A stretch of DNA of 54,215 nucleotides from Candidatus Epulonipiscium sp. (GTDB taxonomy: Bacteria > Bacillota > Clostridia > Lachnospirales > Defluviitaleaceae), in the NCBI GenBank assembly GCA_012519955.1, contig JAAYPH010000123.1, forward strand, positions 1 through 54,215, read 5' to 3'. The notes under the pieces were generated by a model. It had not been told where the DNA came from. It worked only from the letters and a program-made list of their open reading frames with translations, and did no database searches. Each line of letters opens with the position of its first letter. The first letter of the stretch is position 1. Positions 1-8,105 of this stretch are shown here, in pieces. A program made the translations under genes and the position numbers.

Positions 1-22
1 AAAAAAATATCTTTAATAAAAA

Positions 23-61
23 ACCAGTCACTTCAAGCATTCATGCCTGATTGTGACTGGT
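23..61. terminator. Bidirectional rho-independent terminator
   Basis: A perfect 9-bp stem, ACCAGTCAC (23-31) with GTGACTGGT (53-61), encloses a 21-nt loop. It is followed by TCTCTTTTTG on the plus strand and by TTTTTTATT on the minus strand. It can therefore end the minus-strand SEC-C gene and any plus-strand gene entering from the left edge. Confidence 0.75.
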
Positions 62-158
62 CTCTTTTTGCCCCGCTTGAAGCTGTTCATTCAAGTTTTT
101 CTTCAATCCCTAAGAGAACGCTTCTTTAGGGTGGCTTTTATTATGCTTCTATTTATTT

Positions 159-656
159 TTATTTTCCGCAGCATTTTTTATACTTTAATCCGCTGCCGCA
201 AGGACAGGGTTCATTGCGTCCTACTTTTTTCGGCTTTACAACAATTTTGGATTGATTGTATTCTTTCTTAATTTCTTTTCTTCTTTCCTCGGTCAAAATA
301 TTGTCCCATGCTGGAATGGTATAGAGCCATTCTGCTTGTGCATCAAGCATATTCCAATATAATTTTTCATAGTCGATATTCAGCGTTACCAGGGTATCTT
401 CATTTAATTCTTCGAGATTGATTTCTTCCGTTAAGCTGGTATTAATACCATCTATAAAACCTGCGAATTCAGCATTGGACATACCGAATTTTTGAGCCAA
501 TTCACTGCAGGTTCCACTAACTGTTTGAGTATGATTTGCTAAAATTTGCTCGTATACTGCTTTTTCTTTTTGAAGATATTCTTGAATAAATTTGTTATAC
601 TCTTCTTTCGTACCTCGAGATTCAATTAAATTTTCCCATTGTTGATACAAACTCAT
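159..656 (-). CDS. SEC-C zinc-motif protein
   Basis: The protein has 165 residues. Its last ~21 residues form a SEC-C motif ([18 protein letters not shown]), a small zinc-binding module with the pattern CxC-x8-CC. The same motif ends SecA and many small clostridial proteins, where it binds zinc and sometimes helps contact ribosomes or SecB. The remaining ~140 residues are acidic, mainly helical and without membrane segments; I do not recognise a further domain there. The start is supported by AAGGAG about 8 nt upstream. The gene has its own downstream terminator and is probably transcribed with the upstream flavin reductase gene, from which it is separated by 33 nt. The zinc tail is certain; the cellular role is unknown. 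Confidence 0.85.
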   Translation of the reverse strand: MSLYQQWENLIESRGTKEEYNKFIQEYLQKEKAVYEQILANHTQTVSGTCSELAQKFGMSNAEFAGFIDGINTSLTEEINLEELNEDTLVTLNIDYEKLYWNMLDAQAEWLYTIPAWDNILTEERRKEIKKEYNQSKIVVKPKKVGRNEPCPCGSGLKYKKCCGK

Positions 657-689
657 TTGTCTTACTCCTTTTCTTCTAAAACTTTCAGT

Positions 690-1199
690 CTATTTTTCTT
701 TAATATAGGCTGACACAATCTCACCATAGTATAACACATGATAATCATGATTGGAATAATATTTTTCATCAATTGTTGTATCTAATAATGCCGGCTCCAT
801 TGTCTGCTTATATACGATCTTACATTCATAAAAAAGATCACATTCTCCAATAACAGGTGTTTCAACCATGTTTCCCTTGATCGCAGAAAGCCCGCATTCT
901 TTAAACTTATCAACATCTCTTCCCGACTTTGTTCCACAGTAGCCTAGTTCTTTTTTAAGCTGACCCTTAAGCGGAATACTAAGAGTAAATTCATTACTTT
1001 GATTGATTAAATGATATGTATGTCTCGAATAACGTACTGCTACAGTAATGATAGGTTTATTCCAAATTACCCCTATATTACCCCATCCAATGGTCATGGT
1101 ATTGATGCTTTCACCATCTTTTACAGTTAGAAATGCTCCTTTGGGTAACTGTTCCATAAATTCTCTAGTATATTCATTATAATGGATATCTTTAAACAT
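690..1199 (-). CDS. Flavin reductase-like domain protein
   Basis: This 169-residue protein resembles the FMN-binding split-barrel flavin reductase family. The motif TMTIGWGNIGVIWNKPIITV is the typical FMN-phosphate region, and the following RYSRHTYHLI segment is usual for the group. A CGxxSGRDVDKF stretch is common in the clostridial members. Such proteins bind FMN and may reduce flavin with NAD(P)H or act as small electron carriers, and substrates are rarely known. The start follows AGGAGGGT with good spacing. It lies just upstream of the SEC-C gene and 101 nt downstream of the DUF815 gene on the same strand. Family assignment is firm; the specific reaction is not. Confidence 0.85.
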   Translation of the reverse strand: MFKDIHYNEYTREFMEQLPKGAFLTVKDGESINTMTIGWGNIGVIWNKPIITVAVRYSRHTYHLINQSNEFTLSIPLKGQLKKELGYCGTKSGRDVDKFKECGLSAIKGNMVETPVIGECDLFYECKIVYKQTMEPALLDTTIDEKYYSNHDYHVLYYGEIVSAYIKEK

Positions 1200-1300
1200 A
1201 GTATACCCTCCTGAAATTTTAATAATCTTTTACATAACATTAATATAGCATATTCAAAGCCTTGACGCAAAATACTACCCTATGTATAACTCTAAAAAAT

Positions 1301-2515
1301 TTATTTTTGTCCCAGCATATAGTCAATAAATTGCTGTGCCGTTCTCCCTGAGCGTCCATTATGCCACATTTCCCATTGCAGGGCTTTTCGCTGCAGTTCC
1401 TCCTTAGGAAGATCTATACCATGCTTTTTCGCTAAGCCTTCTACAATTTCCAAATATTCTTTTTGATTTGGCGATGTGTAGGTTATACTGATTCCAAATC
1501 GATCTGCCAAAGAGATTTTTTCTTGAATGGAATCTGAAATATGTACTTCTCCATCAGCATTTTGCCTGTCACTCCATGTTTCTTTTATGAGATGTCTTCT
1601 GTTGGAGGTCGCATAGATTAATACATTATCGGGCTTTTTCTCTATACCTCCTTCTATGGCTGCTTTCATATGTTTATAATCGGTCTCAAATTCTTCAAAA
1701 GACAAGTCATCCATAAAGATGATAAAATATCTGTTTCGATTCTTTATAAGAGATATGATTTTATTGAAATCAATCAGCTGATGCTTTGGCACTTCTATTA
1801 ATCTAAGTCCTCTATGGGCATATTCATTTAAAAGCGCCTTCACTGAGGAGGATTTTCCAGTTCCTCGATCTCCAAATAATAAAATATTATTTGCCTTTTT
1901 CCCCTGTAAAAATGCCTCGGTGTTTTCAATCAAGGTCTTCTTTTGTTCTTCATAACCGATTAAATCTGCCAGTCTTACGGAATCGGGGTTTTCTATTCCT
2001 TTTAATCCCTTATCCCATCTAAACGCTTTATATTTTCCCATTATTCCGCAGCCATTCTTGTAATAATAGTCAGAAAGTTTTAGAATCGTTTCATCTATGT
2101 TAATAGTTTTCTTTTCTATGGTCGTGCTTAGAAAACTTAAAGGCTCTATTCCGATTTTGGAAGCAATTGCATCCCAGTCTAAACATGAAAATTCATTTAA
2201 AACAACCAAATCTCTTTTTAATGCTTCCTTGACATTTGAATCTATGTTGTTGGTATCTTTTTCGCAGGAAAGACTAAAAATATTTTCATCCTGAAGGATG
2301 AGATGGTCAATGTAATTTTTCCATAAAGAGCTTCTTATATTTTCTTCGAACCCAAATTTAAGCAAAGAAGCTGTTATTTCCGAATACTGATTCTGTAATG
2401 AAGAAAGATCTTGTTTATTGAATTCATTTAATGCTTTTAGCAAATTTTGAACCCCTTGTACCAAATTATCTTCTAATAAATTTCTATATATAAGTAATCT
2501 GTGTAACAAACTCAT
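1301..2515 (-). CDS. DUF815 family AAA-type ATPase
   Basis: This 404-residue cytoplasmic protein has a helical N-terminal half and a C-terminal P-loop ATPase module. Walker A is GDRGTGKSS (residues ~215-223), Walker B is FIIFMDD (~264-270), and there is an ATSNRRHL sensor-like segment near 302. The order and spacing match the DUF815 family of AAA ATPases found across bacteria, whose biological role is still poorly defined. The C-terminal SGRTAQQFIDYM segment is characteristic. The start is the ATG behind a GGGGGG ribosome site. The gene lies directly behind a strong hairpin terminator at the end of the folate transporter gene, so it probably has its own promoter or relies on read-through. Confidence 0.88.
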   Translation of the reverse strand: MSLLHRLLIYRNLLEDNLVQGVQNLLKALNEFNKQDLSSLQNQYSEITASLLKFGFEENIRSSLWKNYIDHLILQDENIFSLSCEKDTNNIDSNVKEALKRDLVVLNEFSCLDWDAIASKIGIEPLSFLSTTIEKKTINIDETILKLSDYYYKNGCGIMGKYKAFRWDKGLKGIENPDSVRLADLIGYEEQKKTLIENTEAFLQGKKANNILLFGDRGTGKSSSVKALLNEYAHRGLRLIEVPKHQLIDFNKIISLIKNRNRYFIIFMDDLSFEEFETDYKHMKAAIEGGIEKKPDNVLIYATSNRRHLIKETWSDRQNADGEVHISDSIQEKISLADRFGISITYTSPNQKEYLEIVEGLAKKHGIDLPKEELQRKALQWEMWHNGRSGRTAQQFIDYMLGQK

Positions 2516-2528
2516 TGCCCCCCATTTT

Positions 2529-2585
2529 TTAAAAAGCTGCCTATAGCCTTCAGGTATAAAACCTGAAAGCTATAATAGGCAGCTT
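2529..2585 (-). terminator. Terminator of the folate transporter gene
   Basis: A long interrupted hairpin (2534-2585) has outer arms AAGCTGCCTAT / ATAGGCAGCTT and inner arms around CAGGT / ACCTG. On the minus strand it is followed by TTTTT (2535-2531). It overlaps the stop codon of the upstream gene and lies just before the DUF815 start. Confidence 0.75.
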
Positions 2586-3312
2586 AAGAGATCTTAATGT
2601 ATTTGAACCATCTTGATAAAACAAAAATCATAATGGAATGAAGCGGTATCATCACAAATCCCGCTAATATTCTCCCTGGTAAAAAGGCTAAAAATCCTTT
2701 TTCATAGGTTACTGCTAGCCAAAGGGTATTTAAACCTAAAGATATTATAAAGTATCCAACTGTAACGATAAATAATATCTTATCAAAGGAATATAAACTA
2801 TCTTTAGATTTTATAATTCTGCTTAATACAACAGGAATCATAATGAATGCCAGGGCAATAGCTCCATAAAGCATCATAAGCACCTTAGACAATTCTACTT
2901 CCTGTGATAAAAAGACAAACAAAATACCAATCGCTAAAAGAATGCTAAAAATTATGTTCGCAATATGGAAATTGAACTTGATATTTTTAGTACGAATCAA
3001 CCAGTAAATAAGTCCCGGAATCAATCCTCTTAAAACAGCACTGATCGTAAATCCGGGAATATAAGGTCCTCCCATAGGATTAAGAATAAAGCCTAATAGA
3101 TCGCTTACTCCTCCCGTTAAGCCTCCAGCAATGGGTCCGAAGAGCATTCCTGAAATGATTACAGGTATATCCCCAAAACCAATGCGAAGAGCCGGAAGTC
3201 CTGCCAGGGGAATCATATACGAAAAAAGTCTTGTGAGTACGATACTGATTGAGGCTAATAATCCACATGCGACCAAAACTCTTGTATTAAATCCTTTTTT
3301 TGTGTTCATCAT
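2584..3312 (-). CDS. folT: Folate ECF transporter, substrate-binding S component
   Basis: This very hydrophobic protein (~242 residues) has about six membrane segments. The motifs LPALRIGFGDIPVIISGMLF and GPIAGGLTGGVSDLLGF belong to the FolT-type S components of ECF transporters. These capture folates and work with a shared EcfA-A'-T energy module, which is not in this window. The preferred start is one of two adjacent ATG codons at 3312/3309, just after AAGGAAGGGAGGG; a longer reading to 3354 has no ribosome site. A THF riboswitch lies immediately upstream, which independently supports folate as the ligand. The N-terminal MNTKKGFNTR extension before the first helix is usual for the family. 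Confidence 0.88.
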   Translation of the reverse strand: MMNTKKGFNTRVLVACGLLASISIVLTRLFSYMIPLAGLPALRIGFGDIPVIISGMLFGPIAGGLTGGVSDLLGFILNPMGGPYIPGFTISAVLRGLIPGLIYWLIRTKNIKFNFHIANIIFSILLAIGILFVFLSQEVELSKVLMMLYGAIALAFIMIPVVLSRIIKSKDSLYSFDKILFIVTVGYFIISLGLNTLWLAVTYEKGFLAFLPGRILAGFVMIPLHSIMIFVLSRWFKYIKIS

Positions 3313-3379
3313 TATCCCTCCCTTCCTTAGTATGATGACATTTCCACTCACCACACTAAAGAAAGAAGCTCTTTAATGT

Positions 3380-3471
3380 ACAGCGGAAGCGATAAAGTAC
3401 CGCAGCTAAGTAGCTTTCGTTTAAGGGCAACTTCCCATCCCTTAACACTTAACGCACTTTACCTACTCTGT
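3380..3471 (-). promoter_or_regulatory. Tetrahydrofolate (THF) riboswitch
   Basis: Read on the minus strand, this leader carries the conserved blocks of the THF riboswitch in order: GAGTAGGTAAA, GTGCGTTAAGTG, GGGATG, ACGAA and GCGGTACTTTATCGC. It closes with a short helix ACAG (3471-3468) and CTGT (3383-3380). It sits ~70 nt upstream of the folate transporter start. Known THF riboswitches regulate folate transport or synthesis genes and bind reduced folates, usually lowering expression. The match was made by eye; a covariance search against the Rfam THF model would settle it. Confidence 0.88.
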
Positions 3472-3543
3472 CATTTTACATGACATTCTATAACATTCTT
3501 CAACCTTTCGCAAGGGTTTTTTAGATAAATTTCGTTAAACCCA

Positions 3544-3573
3544 TTGACTTTATAACAAAAATATGTATATAAT
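3544..3573 (+). promoter_or_regulatory. Sigma-A promoter of the XRE-potABCD operon
   Basis: TTGACT (3544-3549) and TATAAT (3568-3573) are separated by 18 bp, about 70 nt upstream of the XRE gene. No terminator is visible between the regulator and potD, so it probably drives all five genes. Confidence 0.7.
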
Positions 3574-3585
3574 AAACCGTTTCAT

Positions 3586-3620
3586 TTGTTTAGCAACTCT
3601 AAACAAAAAGTTTAGTTAAC
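3586..3620 (+). promoter_or_regulatory. Candidate operator of the XRE-cupin regulator
   Basis: A perfect inverted repeat TTGTTTAG-CAACT-CTAAACAA (3586-3606) lies just downstream of the -10 box. It is followed by a third half-site GTTTAG (3610-3615) and a GTTAAC palindrome. The position suits a repressor that blocks transcription of its own operon. This is inferred from symmetry and location. Confidence 0.5.
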
Positions 3621-3643
3621 CAAAACAAGAATAGGGTGCTTTT

Positions 3644-4183
3644 ATGAATATAGGTGAAAAAATTAAATTATTAAGAGTCACCAATGGTCTCACACAAGAA
3701 GAACTGGCAAATCGGTGTGAGTTAACCAAAGGATTCATTTCTCAACTGGAAAGGGATCTTACATCCCCTTCAATTGCGACATTAGTAGATATTCTGGAAT
3801 GTTTAGGAACCAATTTAAAAGATTTCTTTAATGAACGCATTGAGGAAAAAATAGTTTTTGAGAAGGAAGACACTTTTATTCAAGAAGATATAGAAAACAA
3901 AAATGAAATTCATTGGATTGTGCCTAATGCTCAAAAAAATATTATGGAACCGATTATGATTGTTTTAGAGCCAGGAGGTCAATCCAGTCCTCAAACGCCC
4001 CATGAGGGAGAAGAATTTGGATATGTATTATCGGGAACTATTTTTGTGCATATCGGAAATAAAAAATATAAAGCTAAAAAAGGAGAAACTTTTTATTTCA
4101 AGCCTTCTATGACCCATTATATATCTAATGGCGGTACGACAAAGGCAAAAGTGCTATGGATCTGTACCCCACCAAGCTTCTAA
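3644..4183 (+). CDS. XRE-family regulator with C-terminal cupin domain (PuuR-like)
   Basis: This 179-residue DNA-binding protein has an N-terminal helix-turn-helix (residues ~5-62, with GLTQEELANRCELTKGFISQ as the HTH). A RmlC-like cupin domain follows (~105-175, with PHEGEEFGYVLSG and ETFYFKPSMTHYI). This architecture is shared with PuuR and related regulators that control polyamine genes. The next gene starts 27 nt downstream and begins a complete polyamine ABC importer, so a polyamine-responsive local regulator is the simplest reading. The ribosome site is weak (AGGGTG). An inverted repeat in the upstream leader suggests autoregulation. The effector is inferred, not shown. Confidence 0.88.
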   Translation: MNIGEKIKLLRVTNGLTQEELANRCELTKGFISQLERDLTSPSIATLVDILECLGTNLKDFFNERIEEKIVFEKEDTFIQEDIENKNEIHWIVPNAQKNIMEPIMIVLEPGGQSSPQTPHEGEEFGYVLSGTIFVHIGNKKYKAKKGETFYFKPSMTHYISNGGTTKAKVLWICTPPSF

Positions 4184-4210
4184 TTATTTATATCGAAGGA
4201 GGAACTGGAA

Positions 4211-5254
4211 ATGTCAGAAAATATTATTGAACTCGTAGATATCTCAAAAACTTATGATTCTACGGAAGTTCTGAAAAATATAAACCTTTACATCAGAAAA
4301 AATGAGTTTTTAACGTTGCTAGGTCCAAGTGGATGCGGTAAAACGACGACCTTAAGACTAATTGGAGGTTTTGAATTTCCTACAAAAGGTAATATTTTGT
4401 TTGAAGGAAAAAATATTAATTCCCTTCCTCCTTATAAGCGAAGAGTAAATACGGTATTTCAAAAATACGCACTTTTTTCTCATATGACTGTAGAAGAAAA
4501 CATAGCTTTTGGATTAAAAATTAAAAAGCTTGACCCTAAAGTGATAAAAGAAAAAGTTCGCAATATCTTAAATTTGGTGAACTTGGCAGGTTATGAAAAT
4601 AGATCCATAGACTCTTTAAGCGGTGGTCAACAACAAAGAATTGCCATCGCCAGAGCTCTTGTCAATGAACCCGATGTACTTTTACTTGACGAACCTCTTG
4701 GGGCACTGGACTTAAAGTTAAGACAGGATATGCAGGTTGAACTTAAGAGAATGCAAAAACAGCTGGGCATCACATTCATATATGTAACCCATGACCAGGA
4801 AGAAGCTTTAACCATGTCAGACACCATTGTGGTTATGAAAGACGGAGTAATTCAGCAAATTGGCACCCCTGAAGATATATATAATGAGCCTAAAAACGCT
4901 TTTGTTGCGGACTTTATAGGTGAAAGCAATATTATCCCCGGTGTCATGAAAAAAGATTACCTCGTTGAATTTGCCAATACGACTTTCGAATGTGTTGATA
5001 AAGGCTTCGGCTCTAATCAACCGGTGGATGTAGTCATCAGGCCGGAAGATATCGAAGTAACAGAAGGAAACACCGGAATGCTTCAAGGTGTAGTTGAATC
5101 TGTGACTTTTAAGGGTGTTCATTATGAAATGATGATCAAAACGGATACATTTAACTGGATGGTTCATAGTACTTCTATGCATCCTCCTAAGTCCCAAGTA
5201 GGACTTACAATATTGCCTTATAACATCCACATTATGAAAAAGGCGGTGAACTAA
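4211..5254 (+). CDS. potA: Spermidine/putrescine ABC transporter ATP-binding protein
   Basis: This 347-residue cytoplasmic ATPase powers polyamine uptake. Walker A is [10 protein letters not shown] (residues 38-47), the Q-loop lies near [15 protein letters not shown], the ABC signature is LSGGQQQR (~136-143), Walker B is [12 protein letters not shown] (~156-167), and the switch histidine is in [14 protein letters not shown]-type C-terminal domain (~240-347) is usual for PotA and related importers. The start follows AAGGAGGAACTGGAA. Its stop codon overlaps the start of potB by one base (TAATG), which indicates translational coupling. Gene order A-B-C-D is the canonical one. Confidence 0.95.
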   Translation: MSENIIELVDISKTYDSTEVLKNINLYIRKNEFLTLLGPSGCGKTTTLRLIGGFEFPTKGNILFEGKNINSLPPYKRRVNTVFQKYALFSHMTVEENIAFGLKIKKLDPKVIKEKVRNILNLVNLAGYENRSIDSLSGGQQQRIAIARALVNEPDVLLLDEPLGALDLKLRQDMQVELKRMQKQLGITFIYVTHDQEEALTMSDTIVVMKDGVIQQIGTPEDIYNEPKNAFVADFIGESNIIPGVMKKDYLVEFANTTFECVDKGFGSNQPVDVVIRPEDIEVTEGNTGMLQGVVESVTFKGVHYEMMIKTDTFNWMVHSTSMHPPKSQVGLTILPYNIHIMKKAVN

Positions 5255-6084
5255 TGAAAAAGAAATGGATTTCTTATTCATATGTTCTGTGGATGACCAT
5301 TTTTATTGTTGTTCCATTAATTCTTGTACTGTTTTTTAGTCTCATTACTTCTACCAACGATGGCTTTTCATTCACACTGGAACATTACCGTCGTTTTATG
5401 GATTTTAAAGAACCTTATATTAAAGTATTATGGCGCTCTGTTTGGCTTGCTGGAATCAGCACGATTATCTGCCTTGTATTAGGGTATCCAGTGGCTATGA
5501 TTCTTGCCAGCAAAAAAATGAGCAAGAAGAGTTTTTTGATGTTTCTATTTGTTCTACCCATGTGGATGAACTTTTTGCTTAGAACTTACGCTTGGATGAC
5601 TTTATTAGAAAAAAACGGATTTATCAATATGATCCTATCCTTTTTCAATATTGCTCCACTTCAGCTGCTTTATAATGAAGGGGCTGTTGTTCTGGGTATG
5701 GTATATAATTTTCTGCCTTTTATGGTGCTTCCAATTTATTCGGTTATGAGAAAAATTGACCATAGTGTTATTGAAGCTGCAGAAGATTTAGGAGCAAATC
5801 AATTTACTGTATTTAGAAAGATCATTTTTCCTCTGAGTTTGCCTGGGGTTTTTTCAGGGATCTCCATGGTGTTTATGCCTGCTGTAACAACCTTTGTAAT
5901 CTCAAGGCTTCTTGGAGGGGGACAATTTATGCTTATTGGAAACCTGATTGAACGACAATTTCTTTTAGCAGGAGATTGGAATTTTGGCTCTGCAGTATCC
6001 ATTGTAATGATGCTTATTATTCTCATCAGCATGGGATTCATGTCAAAATACGATAAAGAACATGAGGGGGGCGGACTATGGTAA
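5254..6084 (+). CDS. potB: Spermidine/putrescine ABC transporter permease PotB
   Basis: This inner-membrane permease has 276 residues and about six membrane segments. The typical EAA loop is seen as EAAEDLGANQFTVFRKIIFP (residues ~170-189), which docks on the ATPase. The motif PMWMNFLLRTYAWMTLLEKN is characteristic of PotB. It overlaps potA by one base at its start and potC by seven bases at its end. With PotC it forms the heterodimeric translocation channel. Confidence 0.94.
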   Translation: MKKKWISYSYVLWMTIFIVVPLILVLFFSLITSTNDGFSFTLEHYRRFMDFKEPYIKVLWRSVWLAGISTIICLVLGYPVAMILASKKMSKKSFLMFLFVLPMWMNFLLRTYAWMTLLEKNGFINMILSFFNIAPLQLLYNEGAVVLGMVYNFLPFMVLPIYSVMRKIDHSVIEAAEDLGANQFTVFRKIIFPLSLPGVFSGISMVFMPAVTTFVISRLLGGGQFMLIGNLIERQFLLAGDWNFGSAVSIVMMLIILISMGFMSKYDKEHEGGGLW

Positions 6085-6863
6085 AAGACATTTTTAATCG
6101 TATCTATTTGTTTTTAATATTTGTATTTTTGTATGCCCCTATTGCAGTACTCATTATTTTCTCATTCAATAATTCAAAATCCAGAGCCAATTGGGACGGA
6201 TTTACATTAAAATGGTATTTGCAATTGTTCCATGATCCAGATATTAAAAAAGCTCTATATTACACAATCGTTATTGCTATAATATCTTCTATTGTTTCAA
6301 CCCTCATCGGTACGGCAGCGGCAATTGGCATACACAACATGACAAAATGGAAAAAAACTTTGGTGATGAATATTACCTATCTGCCAATCCTTAATCCGGA
6401 TATTGTAACCGGTATATCCCTTATGATTTTATTTATATTTGTAAGACTAAGATTAGGGTTTTTTTCAATGCTTTTATCACATATTGCATTTAATATACCT
6501 TATGTGATTTTATCCGTAATGCCAAAACTAAAACAGCTGAATAAGCATTTGTACGAAGCTGCTCTGGATTTGGGAGCTTCTCCATCATATGCTTTTTTCA
6601 AAGTAATTCTTCCCGAAATCATGCCGGGAATTATTACAGGGGCTTTACTCGCTTTCACATTATCCCTGGATGATTTTGTAATTAGCTTTTTTACCGCCGG
6701 TTCAGGGGTAACAAACTTATCGATCACCATTTATTCTATGGCAAGAAGAGGGGTAAATCCAACCATCAATGCATTATCTACTTTAATGTTTCTTTGTGTT
6801 TTGATTTTACTCTTCATTGTTAATAAAAGGACATCAAAAGATATTAAGGAGGAAAAAAATTAA
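6078..6863 (+). CDS. potC: Spermidine/putrescine ABC transporter permease PotC
   Basis: This second inner-membrane permease has 261 residues. It begins with a strongly hydrophobic segment (LFLIFVFLYAPIAVLIIFSF) and carries the EAA loop EAALDLGASPSYAFFKVILP in its cytoplasmic part. The segment TLSLDDFVISFFTAG is a hallmark of PotC. The start lies inside the last codons of potB, and the stop overlaps the potD start by one base. A GGGGGGCGG stretch precedes the start and can serve as the ribosome site. Confidence 0.94.
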   Translation: MVKDIFNRIYLFLIFVFLYAPIAVLIIFSFNNSKSRANWDGFTLKWYLQLFHDPDIKKALYYTIVIAIISSIVSTLIGTAAAIGIHNMTKWKKTLVMNITYLPILNPDIVTGISLMILFIFVRLRLGFFSMLLSHIAFNIPYVILSVMPKLKQLNKHLYEAALDLGASPSYAFFKVILPEIMPGIITGALLAFTLSLDDFVISFFTAGSGVTNLSITIYSMARRGVNPTINALSTLMFLCVLILLFIVNKRTSKDIKEEKN

Positions 6864-7903
6864 TGAAAAAACTGAATTTTGCTGTTTTCTTGTTAATCGT
6901 TTTGACTGCTATAGGACTTTCTGGCTGTGGCCAACAAAATAAGACCGTACTCAATGTATACAATTGGGGCGATTATATTGATGAAAGTGTACTAAAAGAT
7001 TTTGAAGAAAAATACGACATCAAAGTCAATTATGATACTTATGCTACTAACGAAGATATGTATGTTAAGATAAAATCCGGAGGAAGTGATTATGATGTTA
7101 TAATTCCTTCAGATTATATGATAGAAAAGATGATTAATGAAAATCTGCTTCAAAAAATCGATTTTAACAATATTCCTAACTATGAATTAATCGATGACCA
7201 ATTTAAAAACCTCGATTACGATCCAAATAATGAATATTCTGTTCCTTATATGTGGGGAACCGTAGGTATCCTTTATAACAAAACTATGGTAGACGATCCA
7301 GTGGATAGTTGGGATATTTTATGGAATGAAAAATATTCTGGTCAAATATTTATGCTGGATAGTCAAAGAGAATCCATAGGTGTTGCTTTGCAAAAATTAG
7401 GCTACTCCTTAAATACAAGGGATACGAATGAATTAGCACAGGCAAAACAGGCATTAATCGAGCAAAAACCTCTTGTTCTGGCTTATGTTGGTGATGAAGT
7501 TAAAGATAAAATGATTGGCGGAGAAGCAGCACTTGCTGTTGTTTGGTCCGGGGATGCAATTTATTGTAAAAAAGAAAATCCTGATTTAGAGTATGTAATT
7601 CCTAAAGAAGGTTCTAATTTTTGGTTTGACGCTATGGCTATTCCTGTAACCGCTAAAAACAAGGAAGCAGCAGAAAAATTCATAAATTATATGTGTGAAA
7701 CAGAGGTTGCTTTTAAGAATACGGATTATATCGGGTATTCCACTCCTCATATTGGAGCAAAAGAAATGCTTGACGAAGATTTAAAAAATGACAGAGCTGC
7801 ATATCCTCTCCCGGAAGATATTGCAAACTGCGAAATCTATAAAGATTTAGGGGATTTTGTTTCTGAGTTTGATAAAGCATGGACTGAAATCATGGCTCAA
7901 TAA
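6863..7903 (+). CDS. potD: Spermidine/putrescine-binding lipoprotein PotD
   Basis: This 346-residue extracytoplasmic binding protein has a lipoprotein signal peptide; the lipobox LSGC gives Cys22 as the lipidated residue. The mature protein begins near VLNVYNWGDYIDESVL, the PotD/PotF opening motif in which the Trp and Asp residues help bind the amine. Later motifs (YDVIIPSDYMIEKM, VPYMWGTVGILYN and AVVWSGDA) also fit. It is the last gene of the operon, and AAGGAGG lies within the end of potC. A hairpin of the 58-bp repeat family follows the stop. Choice of spermidine or putrescine cannot be decided here. Confidence 0.95.
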   Translation: MKKLNFAVFLLIVLTAIGLSGCGQQNKTVLNVYNWGDYIDESVLKDFEEKYDIKVNYDTYATNEDMYVKIKSGGSDYDVIIPSDYMIEKMINENLLQKIDFNNIPNYELIDDQFKNLDYDPNNEYSVPYMWGTVGILYNKTMVDDPVDSWDILWNEKYSGQIFMLDSQRESIGVALQKLGYSLNTRDTNELAQAKQALIEQKPLVLAYVGDEVKDKMIGGEAALAVVWSGDAIYCKKENPDLEYVIPKEGSNFWFDAMAIPVTAKNKEAAEKFINYMCETEVAFKNTDYIGYSTPHIGAKEMLDEDLKNDRAAYPLPEDIANCEIYKDLGDFVSEFDKAWTEIMAQ

Positions 7904-7916
7904 AGAATAGGATATG

Positions 7917-7981
7917 ATACTTCCAACGTAGAGAATCTAATGTATTAAAAATTAGATGATCTGCTTGGAAGTATTTTTTTA
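7917..7981 (+). repeat. 58-bp hairpin-terminator repeat, copy 1 (after potD)
   Basis: The sequence from 7917 to 7974 folds as a long interrupted hairpin (ATACTTCC...GGAAGTAT outside, TCTAAT...ATTAGA inside) and is followed by TTTTTTT. It matches copies at 12204-12261 (47 of 58 positions by eye) and 19045-19102 (49 of 58). The outer stem changes in a compensatory way: ACTTCC/GGAAGT here, ACCTCC/GGAGGT in the others. It should terminate the pot operon. Confidence 0.85.
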
Positions 7982-8018
7982 TTACATAGGAAATTCCACC
8001 GAGTTTCCTATGTAATAA
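7979..8018. repeat. 40-bp palindromic element (stand-alone copy)
   Basis: The arms TTATTACATAGGAAA (7979-7993) and TTTCCTATGTAATAA (8004-8018) are perfectly complementary. It starts inside the T-tract of the preceding terminator. The same palindrome closes the longer repeat at 24378-24519, there with GCAT/ATGC instead of ACAT/ATGT, a paired change. Confidence 0.8.
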
Positions 8019-8105
8019 AAAATATGTATTTTAATTCCAAGTACCTTTTTCGACTTTCAAATCATATACTGTTAATGGAAATTAATAGCAAAGAGAGGGA
8101 ATGCA

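Noticed and set aside
53..271. Plus-strand ORF at the left edge
   Set aside because: It runs through a terminator and into the opposite strand of the SEC-C gene, has no ribosome site, and its translation is low-complexity and hydrophobic without a family match.
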